Shown in pieces: positions 51,315 to 60,406 of a stretch of DNA of 64,000 nucleotides. The notes beneath the pieces are model-generated. The model made no database searches, was not told the DNA's origin, and worked only from the letters and a program-made list of their open reading frames with translations. The position numbers and the translations under genes were made by a program. Each line of letters begins with the position of its first letter. Position 1 is the stretch's first letter. The DNA is from an uncultured Anaerotignum sp. (GTDB lineage Bacteria > Bacillota > Clostridia > Lachnospirales > Anaerotignaceae), in the NCBI RefSeq assembly GCF_934277605.1, contig NZ_CAKQVD010000001.1:22212-86211 (forward strand). Reading direction: 5' to 3'.

Positions 51315-51336
51315 TTGTATACAAGATACTTAGTAT
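51315..51336 (-). promoter_or_regulatory. Candidate operator upstream of the lcdC promoter
   Basis: The perfect palindrome TTGTATACAA (51315-51324) is directly followed by ATACTTAGTAT (51326-51336), a second dyad, about 80 bp upstream of the -35 box. The first has the GT-AT-AC core seen in operators of GntR/FadR-type regulators. The regulator is not in the window, so the role is inferred. Confidence 0.4.
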
Positions 51337-51339
51337 GCT

Positions 51340-51643
51340 ATCTAATTTCCCTGTTTTTTTGTGAAAAAGAGAGGATTTTTGCACAAAATGAACAGCAAAG
51401 TGCGAAAAACCGCCCCTTTCTGCCATCTCTTTGTCGGTTCTCCCCACTCCCGTACCCTACTAAAAGAAGGGGATTTTTATTCCTACCACTTCCATTGGGT
51501 TTTAAAATCCCCACCCATCTCCCCCTATATTGTTAAATTATATGCAAAAATAATTCTGCTATACCCGCCTGTCCCCTTTCCTTGCCGAAAAAAGCTTCCC
51601 CCTTTCTCCCCCTCCTTCGCTGTTTTCTCTGCTTTTTTTGCAG
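51340..51643. other. Gene-free stretch with one inverted repeat
   Basis: I see no credible gene here; the open frames have no ribosome binding site and odd composition. A perfect 9-bp inverted repeat, GGGGATTTT (51469-51477) with AAAATCCCC (51504-51512), is the only clear structure. Confidence 0.5.
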
Positions 51644-51683
51644 AAAAAAAGGCTCTCCGTCCCCCTTGGAACAAAAAGCCTTT
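51644..51683 (-). terminator. Rho-independent terminator after the patatin gene
   Basis: On the minus strand AAAGGCT pairs with AGCCTTT (51648-51654 with 51677-51683), and the second arm runs into seven T. It ends the zapA-to-patatin operon. Confidence 0.75.
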
Positions 51684-51694
51684 CCTTTCGTTTT

Positions 51695-52786
51695 TTATTT
51701 CTGTTTTATTTTTTCCGCAAGCTCCTTCAAAAACGCTTCTTCCGTGCGGATTGCAAATGGCGAAAGTCCGTGCCTTTCTGCCAATCTCTCCAAAAGGGCC
51801 ACCAGCAACGCATAATATCCGCCCGTCTTAACCTTTAGCTGCTTTGCCATCCTCGGCAAATACAGCTCATTCAGCTCCCGCAAGGAAATCGTTTCTTCCT
51901 TTAAGAAGAGCCTGCACAGTGTTTGCAGTGCAAAATAAGCCTCTGCCTCACTCCATTGCCTATCAATGTAATATTTTTCGCCTGCCAAGCCATAAAGCAT
52001 CCGCAGTCCGTCATAATAGCCCAGTGTCAGCAGCCTTCTGCTCCGCTGTGCATCAAACTGCAGCACGCCGCCCAGCTTCTCCCTCGGTGCAACCGTAATG
52101 ATATTCGCATCCTCCGGAATCTTGGTTCGTTTTTCAAAGCCCACGCCGAAAATGCGAATCACAATAATCTCCCGATAGCCCCGCTCCAGCAGGCTGCTGA
52201 TCGGCACAATGTTATACACACTGCCGTCCACATATTCCTTGCCGTCCAGCTTCTTTCGCTGAAACAGCGGCACATACGCACTGGCCAACAGCATATCCCG
52301 CAGCTTGCCCGGCTCCAAATCGTCCGCATCCATATCCAGCTCCCTTTTATCCGTCAAGGAATAGGTTACCAGAAACAGCTTTTTCTCGGAGGCTCTGATT
52401 TTTTCTTCGTCCACCCACTGCGAAAGCAGATTGCGCAGCGGTTCAATATCCAAGCCGCCCTCTCGTATGATTTCAATGACATCCTTCAAAAGCGTCTTAA
52501 AATCCACCTCCGAAAGCCTATGGTCATAAAGCTTCTTCAGCAGTGCATCATCCGCCTCAAACACCTGCGAAAAGCTGATGTTCTCCCAAAGCCGAATGGC
52601 CTGCTCCAGCTCTCCCATCACCATCATCGCACCGTTCAAAGCGCCGACAGAGGTACCTGCCACCGCCTCAAACCGCACGCCTGCCTCTGCCAACGCCTTC
52701 CAAACGCCAACCTCATAGGCGCCCTTCGCACCGCCGCCCTCTAAGGCAATGGCGTAAGCCTTGGAGGTATCCAATCGCAGCCTCAT
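51695..52786 (-). CDS. Patatin-like phospholipase
   Basis: This 363-residue cytosolic lipid acyl hydrolase has the Ser-Asp dyad. The oxyanion motif is ALEGGGAKGAYEVGVWKALA, the nucleophile is in AGTSVGALNGAMM and the catalytic Asp is in YVDGSVYNIVP. No signal peptide or membrane helix is seen. The C-terminal third, with LNELYLPRMAKQLKVKTGGY, is helical and specific to the clostridial group. It is the last gene of a division/envelope operon, 14 bp after the penicillin-binding protein gene, which hints at a role in membrane lipid turnover. Substrate is unknown. Confidence 0.9.
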   Translation of the reverse strand: MRLRLDTSKAYAIALEGGGAKGAYEVGVWKALAEAGVRFEAVAGTSVGALNGAMMVMGELEQAIRLWENISFSQVFEADDALLKKLYDHRLSEVDFKTLLKDVIEIIREGGLDIEPLRNLLSQWVDEEKIRASEKKLFLVTYSLTDKRELDMDADDLEPGKLRDMLLASAYVPLFQRKKLDGKEYVDGSVYNIVPISSLLERGYREIIVIRIFGVGFEKRTKIPEDANIITVAPREKLGGVLQFDAQRSRRLLTLGYYDGLRMLYGLAGEKYYIDRQWSEAEAYFALQTLCRLFLKEETISLRELNELYLPRMAKQLKVKTGGYYALLVALLERLAERHGLSPFAIRTEEAFLKELAEKIKQK

Positions 52787-52800
52787 CTCGTCACCTCTGC

Positions 52801-54201
52801 TTATTCTCCCAATTCAGCCAAAGCCGCCTGCATAATTTTCCCTGCAATCGGCGTCGCACTGCCGTAATTGGAATTTTCAATCACAACCGCAACCGCAACC
52901 TTCGGATTCTCCGCAGGCGCAAAGCCGATAAACCAGCTATGGTCATATCCTGTGGCATTCTCCGCCGTCCCCGTCTTTCCGGCTACCGTCACACCGCTGA
53001 TTGCGGCGGCAGTCCCCGTCCCTTCGGAAACAACGCCAATCATCATTTCCTTAATGCGAGCCGCCTGCTCCGGCGTGCAAATCTCCAGCAGCTTTTCGGG
53101 AACCGTATTTCTCGCTTCCGTCCCATCGGGATACACCACATGGTCAACAATATATGGCCGCATCATCATGCCGTCATTCGCAAAGGCAGAGGAAAGCATT
53201 GCCATGTATAACGGCGTTACCCCCGTTCTGCCCTGCCCGATGGCAGTTTCAACCAATTCGCTTTCCGTTGCGCCCCGCTTCAGATAAATGCTGTTGGGGC
53301 TTGTTTCCAATTCAAAGCGGTTGTCCGTGTTCATGCCAACCTGCCGCATGGTCTTTGCCAGCTTGTCCGCACCGATTTCATCCGCCAGTGCCGCAAAATA
53401 GCAGTTGCAGGAGCCGGCAAGCGCACTCTTCATATCCACCAAGCCATGCACCTTGTTTTTGTAGCAATGAATCACTTTGTCTTGGAAAACCCTTTCGCCC
53501 GTACATTCCACCGTAAAATTCTGCCAATCGGAAAGATGCTCCATCCCTGCCAAAGCCGTCACAGTCTTAAATGTCGAGCCGGGGGGATAAAGCCCCTGCG
53601 TCGCACGGTTCACCAAGGGGCTGTCCGCATCCTCCTTCAGCGTGTCCCACTGTGCCTCCACGGTGTTCGGGTCAAAATCGGGATAGGCCTGCAAGGCAAG
53701 AATCCGCCCCGTCGAAGGCTCCATCACAACAATCGCACCCTTGGCACTGCCCAGAAGGTTGCCTGCCGTTGTCTGAATATCCATGTCCATCGTCAAAGCA
53801 ACATTGTTGCCCTGCAATTCCGTCTTTCTGATGACACCGCTCACCCTCTGGAGCAATTCATTGTGCAGCTTCATCAGCTCAAAGTTTTCTGCGGCCTCCA
53901 CGCCCGTCTTGCCGACACTGCTGTATCCTGTAATATGCGCCGCCATTCGCCCTCTCGGGTATTCTCTTTGATAGGTGCCGTCCTCCTGCCTTGTGCTTGT
54001 AGCGATAACCTCCCCATCTCTGTCCACAATGTCCCCACGCTTGATGGTTTCATCCACATACCGCAGGCGGCTGTTGTAGGCATTGCCGGAAATTTCCTCC
54101 CGCTCCACAAAAACCAGCTTTCCCAGGTGGCCTAATAAAAGGAAGAAGCACAGCGCCAACAGCCAAAACACACGCCGCATGCTTCGTTTCATGTTACTCA
54201 T
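52801..54201 (-). CDS. Class B penicillin-binding protein (transpeptidase)
   Basis: This 466-residue PBP2/PbpA-like transpeptidase has one N-terminal membrane helix (VFWLLALCFFLLLGHLGKLV) and a short pedestal region beginning RYVDETIKRGDIVDRDG. The catalytic motifs are SxxK in LYPPGSTFKTVTALAG, SxN in LAGSCNCYFAAL and KTG in VAGKTGTAENATGY. It is shorter than ordinary FtsI/PbpB and lacks PASTA repeats. GGGAGG lies 8 nt before the ATG at 54201, which overlaps the ftsW-like gene by 8 bp. The pair should work together as polymerase and cross-linker. Confidence 0.92.
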   Translation of the reverse strand: MSNMKRSMRRVFWLLALCFFLLLGHLGKLVFVEREEISGNAYNSRLRYVDETIKRGDIVDRDGEVIATSTRQEDGTYQREYPRGRMAAHITGYSSVGKTGVEAAENFELMKLHNELLQRVSGVIRKTELQGNNVALTMDMDIQTTAGNLLGSAKGAIVVMEPSTGRILALQAYPDFDPNTVEAQWDTLKEDADSPLVNRATQGLYPPGSTFKTVTALAGMEHLSDWQNFTVECTGERVFQDKVIHCYKNKVHGLVDMKSALAGSCNCYFAALADEIGADKLAKTMRQVGMNTDNRFELETSPNSIYLKRGATESELVETAIGQGRTGVTPLYMAMLSSAFANDGMMMRPYIVDHVVYPDGTEARNTVPEKLLEICTPEQAARIKEMMIGVVSEGTGTAAAISGVTVAGKTGTAENATGYDHSWFIGFAPAENPKVAVAVVIENSNYGSATPIAGKIMQAALAELGE

Positions 54202-55582
54202 CCATGCCGCCTCCCATCATCTGCATTTCCATCATCTGCTGCTCCTCCTGCTCCTGCTGAGCACGCTGCTCGCAATAAACGCATACCCATTGCAAAAGCC
54301 CAATCATCATCAGGCTGACCAAAACCGAGCTGCCGCCGTAGCTGACAAACGGCAGTGTAACCCCCGTCAAGGGAATCAGCTTCATCACGCCGCCCAAAAT
54401 CACAAAGGCCTGGAAGGAAATCATTGTCGTCACGCCTGCCGCCAAAATGCTGTAATATCTTCTGTTGCAGTCCAAAGCGATACGCACCCCTCGATACAAA
54501 AGCATAATGAAAATCCCAATCACGCCCGCACCGAAGATAGCGCCGAATTCCTCACAAATCGCCGAAAAAATCATATCACTTTCCACAACGGGAATACTTT
54601 TCGGCATCCCCTTTGTCAAGCCGCTGCCAAATAGCCCCCATGTCGTGATGGCAAAAAGGGAGCTGACAATCTGGTAGCCGCCGGCATCAATGTCTGCCCA
54701 AGGGTTCCTCCATGCCGCCACGCGCACCTGCACATGAGAAAACAGCTTATAGGCACCCATGGCAGCCACGCTTGCCGCACCCATCCCCAAAAAGAACAAA
54801 AATTCATTCGAGGTAGCGATATACAGCATAACCATGTATGTCATAAAAAAGATAAGCGCACTGCCCAAGTCCTTCTGCAAAACTAAAAGCATAACCAGTC
54901 CCGCACTTAAAACCCCCGTTGTCAAAAATTGCTTCCATTCCACACGCTTGCGGAACACGCTTGCCAAGTAGAACACAAACAAAAATTTTGCAATCTCCGA
55001 GGGCTGAAAGGTAACGGGGCCAATGGCAAGCCAGTTGGTAGAGCCGTATTTTGCCACACCGAAAAAGCGTGTGGAAAGCAGCAGCAGATAGCACCCGATG
55101 ATATATACCCATTCAAACATCTCAAACCTTGGAATCAAGCGGAAGAAGGTCGGCAAAAAGGACATCCCCGCAAGCCCAATACACATCCACATGAGCTGTC
55201 TGTGTGCCAGGGAAGGCTCCACCCGCTGCAAAATGATAAGGCTCACATCCATCAAAAACAGCATCCCCGTCCAAATCAGCGGGCAGCCCTCATAATAAAA
55301 CCTGTCCAAAAGCTTTACGGCAAATAAAAGGAAAAGCAGAGAAATCGCACCGAAAATCAGTGTTGTAATATCAAACATATAGCTTTCCCGATTATAGCCC
55401 AAAATCAAAAATGCCGTCATGTGCATCAAAATCGTAATGCGTCGCTGCATGGAAACCGCTGTGTAGGGGTTCCCCAAAAAGCCGCCCTGCTCATAGGCAA
55501 CATAAACCACGCCTTGCCACAGGAACAAAACGATATAGAAGAAGAACAGATATCTGCTCAGCATTATGATTAAATCAAACAT
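54194..55582 (-). CDS. FtsW/RodA/SpoVE family peptidoglycan glycosyltransferase
   Basis: This SEDS family polytopic polymerase has 462 residues and about ten hydrophobic helices. The diagnostic segments are GSTNWLAIGPVTFQPSEIAK, LVLQKDLGSALIFF and the C-terminal GGVMKLIPLTGVTLPFVSYGG. Its coupling to the class B PBP fits a SEDS-PBP synthase. The Met-rich, Gln-rich tail (EEQQMMEMQMMGGG) is unusual and may be disordered. Sequence alone does not decide between FtsW, RodA and SpoVE. Confidence 0.92.
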   Translation of the reverse strand: MFDLIIMLSRYLFFFYIVLFLWQGVVYVAYEQGGFLGNPYTAVSMQRRITILMHMTAFLILGYNRESYMFDITTLIFGAISLLFLLFAVKLLDRFYYEGCPLIWTGMLFLMDVSLIILQRVEPSLAHRQLMWMCIGLAGMSFLPTFFRLIPRFEMFEWVYIIGCYLLLLSTRFFGVAKYGSTNWLAIGPVTFQPSEIAKFLFVFYLASVFRKRVEWKQFLTTGVLSAGLVMLLVLQKDLGSALIFFMTYMVMLYIATSNEFLFFLGMGAASVAAMGAYKLFSHVQVRVAAWRNPWADIDAGGYQIVSSLFAITTWGLFGSGLTKGMPKSIPVVESDMIFSAICEEFGAIFGAGVIGIFIMLLYRGVRIALDCNRRYYSILAAGVTTMISFQAFVILGGVMKLIPLTGVTLPFVSYGGSSVLVSLMMIGLLQWVCVYCEQRAQQEQEEQQMMEMQMMGGGMDE

Positions 55583-55587
55583 TCACA

Positions 55588-58017
55588 TCACTCCACTCCA
55601 CGGAAGAAATGTCCCTTCGTGCTGCCCTTTTCACTCATTTCTCCCAAAAGATTGCGGCTTGCGGGGCTGATCCGCTCCACATCCGCCGTCATTTCCCCGT
55701 ATGCCTTTGCGATTCTTTCCGCTCTGCCGGGGCCTTCCTTTGTAAAGTCCATGCGCACCAAGCCCGTTGTGCTTTCCAAAATTTCATCATAAAATTTCAG
55801 CGTAAACAGGGGCTTTCCGTTCAAAATGGTGCATACACATCTCTCGCAATCTGTCAGCAAGGGGAATTTCACGCCCTTTCTGTCACGCAGGAAATATAAA
55901 TCCTCGTTGTTGCGCTCCGTGCAGAATTTATGTCCGTCCTTGCCGCCCACATAATTCCCGATGGGACATTGCTGTGTTTTCATCAACGGCAGATAGCCGT
56001 AAACCACCATTTCGCAGTCCTTGTCGCCCATGCGGTTGATTTCCTGCAAATTCGCCTCTACGGAAAGGCAGACCGTATCCGCCCCCTCCGCCTTCCAAGC
56101 CTCCACAGCCTGACGGTTCATCACATTCAAATTATAATCCACGGCAATTTTCTTGTCGCTGTTTTTCACCTGTGCAAGCTGCCCTGCGGCACGCACCAAA
56201 AAGCCGTCAATCTCACTTGCAAGCAAGCGGTCAATCATCGGCTGCTCCTGCTCGGCATTCCATTGCCTTGCCACTCTCGGCAGTGCGGCATAAAGGGTAA
56301 CGCCTGCCTTGCGGCATTTTGCCAGAATCTTCTCCAAATTCCTTTCCAAATCCGCCGCCGCTTCATAATATACCCTGCAAATGCCTCTTGCCTGCAAAAC
56401 GGCATCCAGCTGTCCCATGCTCGTCACAACGGCAGTCAGCTTCTTTCTCATCTGCATCGGCTGCTTTTCCGGCTTCGCATACACCGCATCATCCTTCGCC
56501 TTCCGCTTGGATTTTTTCAGAATCGCCGCCTCCAGTGCCTCACACGCCGCACGGCGCACTCGGTTCACCTCGCTGACATTCACATAAATATATTGGTCGA
56601 TATCCGTCTGCAAATCCGCCAAAGCAAAGGGCGTTGCCCCCATCTTGCCGATGTTCTCTCTCAGCTTCATCGGCAGCATCGGAGAGCTGCCCGCCGGCTC
56701 CACCACACCGCCGCTCACAAAGACGCTGTTGCCGCCGTTGTCCCAAAGCTGTAAGGAAATCGGCTCGCCCTCCTTCACACGCAGCATCCCATAAATCGGC
56801 AGCTTGCGTGTATCCTTTTCGTATGTCTTTTTCAGTTCATCCTGCAAAGCCTTCCCAAAGGTGCGGTATACCACATCATTTTTGTTGATGTCGCCCTCCA
56901 GTGTAATTGTGATTACCTCGCCCGCCTTGGAATGCTTGGAAACATTCGTCCCAACGTGCGGCTCCGTCTGTGTCCAGATTTCCAAGCCATCCCCGGGAAC
57001 CAATGGCTCTCTTGTGCGGATTGTCACCTTTTTATACTTCGGCAAATATTTATCCACAATCCCGACCTTTAAGCCCCAGGCCTTCGGGCGTTCAATGCTC
57101 ATCATGCTCCGTCCCGCAAAGGAGGTGTAATATCCCTCCGTAAAGCCGCCACGGTTGAACAGCTGCTGCAACGCCTTGATGTCCGAGGAAGCCACCTCGT
57201 AAGCCGCAGGGTTCTCAAAATACAGGTCAATATATTTGCGGTAAATCCTCGTTACCCCCGCCACATATTCGGGGCTTTTCATTCTGCCCTCAATCTTCAG
57301 CGATGCAATCCCCGCCTCAATCAGCTGCGGCAGAATTTCCACCGTCATCACATCCTTCGGGGAAAGCAGATACCCCTCCGCCATGCTGTCATATCCCTTA
57401 TATAAGGCATAGGGCAAGCGGCAGGTCTGCGCACAGCGTCCACGGTTGCCGCTTCTTCCGCCCAGCATACTGCTCATAATGCACTGCCCCGAATAGCAAA
57501 CGCAAAGCGCCCCATGCACAAAGGTCTCAATTTCCGCCTCGGTGTTTTCCGTAATATGCTTGATTTCCTCCAGAGAAAGCTCCCTGCTCAAAACGATTTT
57601 GCGAAATCCTCTGCTCTCCCAGTATTTCACATCCGCCAAGGAATTGCAGGTCATCTGTGTGCTTGCGTGTAAAGGAAAATCGGGGAAATGCTCCTGCACC
57701 AGCTTTTCCGCACCTGCATCCTGCATAATCAGCGCATCCACGCCCATTTCATATAAATTCTTGATATAGGTCAAGAAGCCAGACAGCTCCTCATCCTTAT
57801 AAATCGTGTTTACCGTCACATAAACCCTCACGCCACGCAAATGGCAATAATCGCAGGCGTCCTCCAATTCCCGCAGGTCAAAATTCCCTGCATATTGCCT
57901 TGCGCTGAATTGCTTGCCGCCCAGATAAACCGCATCACAGCCGCAGTTCACCGCTGCCTTTAGGCTCTCCATGGAGCCGGCAGGCGAAAGCAGCTCCGGT
58001 CGATTCGTTACAGACAT
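55588..58017 (-). CDS. U32 family peptidase with DUF3656
   Basis: This 809-residue protein is a member of the long U32 class. The N-terminal half is the peptidase core: PELLSPAGSMESLKAAVNCG, ADVKYWESRGFRKIVLSREL, VHGALCVCYSGQCIMSSMLG and the cysteine cluster GRCAQTCRLPY. A C-terminal DUF3656 and a second barrel-like part with CPIGNYVGGKDGHKFC follow. Related proteins (RlhA, TrhP) are needed for hydroxylation of 23S rRNA or tRNA uridine, so an RNA-modification role is as likely as proteolysis. It ends 5 bp before the ftsW-like gene. Confidence 0.88.
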   Translation of the reverse strand: MSVTNRPELLSPAGSMESLKAAVNCGCDAVYLGGKQFSARQYAGNFDLRELEDACDYCHLRGVRVYVTVNTIYKDEELSGFLTYIKNLYEMGVDALIMQDAGAEKLVQEHFPDFPLHASTQMTCNSLADVKYWESRGFRKIVLSRELSLEEIKHITENTEAEIETFVHGALCVCYSGQCIMSSMLGGRSGNRGRCAQTCRLPYALYKGYDSMAEGYLLSPKDVMTVEILPQLIEAGIASLKIEGRMKSPEYVAGVTRIYRKYIDLYFENPAAYEVASSDIKALQQLFNRGGFTEGYYTSFAGRSMMSIERPKAWGLKVGIVDKYLPKYKKVTIRTREPLVPGDGLEIWTQTEPHVGTNVSKHSKAGEVITITLEGDINKNDVVYRTFGKALQDELKKTYEKDTRKLPIYGMLRVKEGEPISLQLWDNGGNSVFVSGGVVEPAGSSPMLPMKLRENIGKMGATPFALADLQTDIDQYIYVNVSEVNRVRRAACEALEAAILKKSKRKAKDDAVYAKPEKQPMQMRKKLTAVVTSMGQLDAVLQARGICRVYYEAAADLERNLEKILAKCRKAGVTLYAALPRVARQWNAEQEQPMIDRLLASEIDGFLVRAAGQLAQVKNSDKKIAVDYNLNVMNRQAVEAWKAEGADTVCLSVEANLQEINRMGDKDCEMVVYGYLPLMKTQQCPIGNYVGGKDGHKFCTERNNEDLYFLRDRKGVKFPLLTDCERCVCTILNGKPLFTLKFYDEILESTTGLVRMDFTKEGPGRAERIAKAYGEMTADVERISPASRNLLGEMSEKGSTKGHFFRGVE

Positions 58018-58098
58018 AATAGTCTCCTTTCTTTCTCAATCCATTCTGAAAAGAAAAGAGCAAACCGAAGGGTGTTCCCCTCAGTATGCTTCTTCCCG

Positions 58099-58506
58099 TT
58101 ATTTCCTACCTTTTTTGTTTTTTCCGGAGGAATGATGCTCTTGGTGCGGCTGTGCATTGCCTTCCATCGCCAAAATATACTCATCCAGCTTATTCTCCGC
58201 AAGGTCTCTCGCCTTTTCCGCTTCCTCAAGCCTGTGTACCAATTCCTGCACCCGTGCCGTCAAGCCAATCAGCCTGCCCTCCAGCTCCGCCGTATACGCC
58301 TTTTCCTTGAAATAATCATCCGCCACATTCACAGAGGTCAGCACATAGGCAAGGCTGGAATCCAACGCAACGGCAACCGCCTTTTCCCGAATCTCCGTCA
58401 TCTTCCCATCAATATAAGCCGCCACACTGCGTATATGTTCTTCCGATTCCTCGCCAACCAGCGTAAAGCTTTTTCCGTCAATGGAAATCTTCACTCTGTT
58501 TTTCAT
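58099..58506 (-). CDS. zapA: Cell division protein ZapA
   Basis: This protein of about 135 residues bundles FtsZ filaments. The N-terminal ZapA domain is KNRVKISIDGKSFTLVGEES with the AAYIDGKMTEIREK segment. A long coiled-coil follows (ELEGRLIGLTARVQELVHRL), then a charged tail with HQEHHSS. The frame is open to 58524, but GGGGAG lies before the ATG at 58506. It is the first gene of the operon running to patatin. The promoter overlaps a 7-bp inverted repeat at 58538-58555. Confidence 0.92.
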   Translation of the reverse strand: MKNRVKISIDGKSFTLVGEESEEHIRSVAAYIDGKMTEIREKAVAVALDSSLAYVLTSVNVADDYFKEKAYTAELEGRLIGLTARVQELVHRLEEAEKARDLAENKLDEYILAMEGNAQPHQEHHSSGKNKKGRK

Positions 58507-58537
58507 GGACTGCACTCCCCTCATTTTTTCAAATTAC

Positions 58538-58556
58538 ATACTTATCTGTAAGTATA
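58538..58556 (-). promoter_or_regulatory. zapA promoter -10 box within an inverted repeat
   Basis: ATACTTA (58538-58544) and TAAGTAT (58549-58555) form a perfect 7-bp inverted repeat that overlaps the minus-strand -10 box TATACT (58551-58556). The -35 region (TTCCTT, 58574-58579) is poor, which suits a regulated promoter. Confidence 0.5.
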
Positions 58557-58606
58557 CCACAAATGCTTTTTGGAAGGAATACCCTTCTTTCCGAAAGCCC
58601 TCGACA

Positions 58607-58636
58607 GAAAAGGCGTTCATCCTTCGATGAACGCCT
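58607..58636 (-). terminator. Rho-independent terminator
   Basis: A perfect 11-bp stem (58611-58621 with 58626-58636) and a 4-nt loop are followed on the minus strand by TTTTC. It serves the small gene at 58643-58855. Confidence 0.8.
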
Positions 58637-58642
58637 CTATTC

Positions 58643-58855
58643 TTACCTGCAAAGCAGTGCGATAATCCCAATCACAATCAAAATCGGAAACGCAATATAA
58701 AGCAGCCCGCCAAGCACCAATCCGATTAAAACAACGGGCAAAAAAACAACGGTCAGCAGGAATGTGGAAATCCCCCAAGCCGCTCGGATTCCGAAAAGCA
58801 GCAGCTTCCCAAAAACCCCAATCATGCAAAGAATAAATAACCCAAACAGTAACAT
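58643..58855 (-). CDS. Small hydrophobic membrane protein
   Basis: This protein of about 70 residues is made almost wholly of hydrophobic helices: MLLFGLFILCMIGVFGKLLL, then TFLLTVVFLPVVLIGLVLGG and LLYIAFPILIVIGIIALL. I recognise no family. GGAGAGG lies before the ATG at 58855; the frame is open further upstream but has no better start. It has its own promoter (58902-58929) and terminator, so it is a real monocistronic gene. Confidence 0.75.
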   Translation of the reverse strand: MLLFGLFILCMIGVFGKLLLFGIRAAWGISTFLLTVVFLPVVLIGLVLGGLLYIAFPILIVIGIIALLCR

Positions 58856-58901
58856 TCCTCTCCACCTCGATTCCGTTATGCCACTTCTTCTTTTCACATA
58901 A

Positions 58902-58929
58902 ATTATATCAAAAAAGCCGCAGAATACAA
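58902..58929 (-). promoter_or_regulatory. Promoter of the small membrane protein gene
   Basis: On the minus strand TTGTAT (58924-58929), a 16-nt spacer and a perfect TATAAT (58902-58907). Confidence 0.7.
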
Positions 58930-58970
58930 CCAAAAAAAATCTTAATTTTTTATAAACGCCGCCGCATAAA

Positions 58971-58998
58971 GAAAACCCCGCCGCTTCAGCGACGGGGG
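58971..58998 (-). terminator. Rho-independent terminator after sstT
   Basis: On the minus strand a 10-bp stem (58976-58985 with 58989-58998, C-G rich) is followed by TTTTC. Confidence 0.85.
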
Positions 58999-59055
58999 CT
59001 CGTACCAACCGTATTTTTTTATAATGCTTTGTCTTTTAAATTTCCGAAAAGAAAA

Positions 59056-60294
59056 TTATTTCTTTCTCCAAGCCCAGATGTCCTTGCCTGCTTTCTTCAT
59101 ATCGTGGAAGTCAGCAGCAGCTGTGAACAGTGCGTCTGTGGAGGAGTTCAGGCCTGTTTCGCAGGAGTCCTGAATTACGCCGATGATGAAGCCAACACCT
59201 ACAACCTGCATTGCTACATCGTTGGGGATACCAAACAGAGAGCAAGCCAGAGGAATCAGCAGCAGGGAACCACCTGCAACACCGGAAGCACCGCAAGCGG
59301 AGATAGCTGCTACGAAGGACAGCAGAACCTTCATTGCCAGAGGAACTTCCATGCCCAGTGTGTTTACGCAAGCCAGTGTCATAACTGTGATTGTGATTGC
59401 AGCACCGCCCATGTTGATGGTTGCACCCAGAGGGATAGAGATGGAGTAGTTATCTTCATCCAGACCCAGTTCTTCACACAGAGTCATGTTAACAGGGATA
59501 TTCGCTGCGGAAGATCTTGTGAAGAATGCTGTGATGAAGGAATCCTTCAGGCATTTGAATACCAGGGGATAAGGGTTGGATTTGATCTGTGTCCATACGA
59601 TGATGGGGTTCAGAATCAGAGCTACGAAAGCCATGCAGCCAACCAGAACTGCCAGAACCTTACCGTATTCTGTGAAGATACCCAGACCGTTTTCGGATAC
59701 TGTTGTGAATACCAGACCCAGAATACCGAAGGGAGCGCAGGAGATTACTGCTCTAACTGCTGCTGTAACCGCTTCGGAGAAATCGTTCAGTGCTTTCTTT
59801 GTTGTGTCGCTTGCTTTTTTCAGCGCCAGACCAAAGATAACAGCCCAGAACAGAATACCCAGGTAGTTCGCATTTACGATGGAACCGATGGGGTTAGCTA
59901 CGATGTTGTTCAGCAGATTGGAGAATACTTCGCCAATGCCGCCTGCTGCTGTGTAGCCCTCTGTGGAAGCTGCGTCGCCCAGAGGCAGAACGATGTGGAT
60001 GAAGTGGCAAGCCAGTACAGCAACAACAGCCGCTGCGAATGTACCAATCAGGTACAGTGCAACTACACGGCCCATTGTTCTGCCGCCGCCCTCCTGACCG
60101 CAAGCCAGAGCTGCGATAACCAGGAAGAATACCAGTACGGGTGCTACAGCCTTCAGAGCACCAACGAACAGGGTACCCAGAACGCCGATAACTTTTACAT
60201 GTGGAATCAGCAGACCAAGGATTGCACCAATGATCAGACCACAAACGATACGTTTTACTAAGGAAATGCTATTCCATTTCTGAATAATACTCAT
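59056..60294 (-). CDS. sstT: Serine/threonine sodium symporter
   Basis: This 412-residue protein of the DAACS family (SstT/GltP fold) is a sodium-driven serine and threonine importer. It starts [20 protein letters not shown] and has the hairpin-loop motifs [15 protein letters not shown] and [20 protein letters not shown]. The C-terminal [20 protein letters not shown] is typical of SstT. It sits downstream of sdaAB-sdaAA, so serine uptake and breakdown are in one locus. Codon choice is like that of the lcd genes. Confidence 0.93.
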   Translation of the reverse strand: MSIIQKWNSISLVKRIVCGLIIGAILGLLIPHVKVIGVLGTLFVGALKAVAPVLVFFLVIAALACGQEGGGRTMGRVVALYLIGTFAAAVVAVLACHFIHIVLPLGDAASTEGYTAAGGIGEVFSNLLNNIVANPIGSIVNANYLGILFWAVIFGLALKKASDTTKKALNDFSEAVTAAVRAVISCAPFGILGLVFTTVSENGLGIFTEYGKVLAVLVGCMAFVALILNPIIVWTQIKSNPYPLVFKCLKDSFITAFFTRSSAANIPVNMTLCEELGLDEDNYSISIPLGATINMGGAAITITVMTLACVNTLGMEVPLAMKVLLSFVAAISACGASGVAGGSLLLIPLACSLFGIPNDVAMQVVGVGFIIGVIQDSCETGLNSSTDALFTAAADFHDMKKAGKDIWAWRKK

Positions 60295-60406
60295 TTTGAC
60301 CTTCTCCTATTAAATGATAATTTTGATGATTTTTTATAATTGCTTGTGTTTCTACGGTTTGTACGAAAACTAAATATGAAAAGTATTGAGGTATGCGTTT
60401 TTTGCA

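Noticed and set aside
51361..51831. A 156-codon plus-strand frame between lcdC and patatin
   Set aside because: It has no ribosome binding site, runs into the end of the patatin gene on the opposite strand and has a composition unlike protein.
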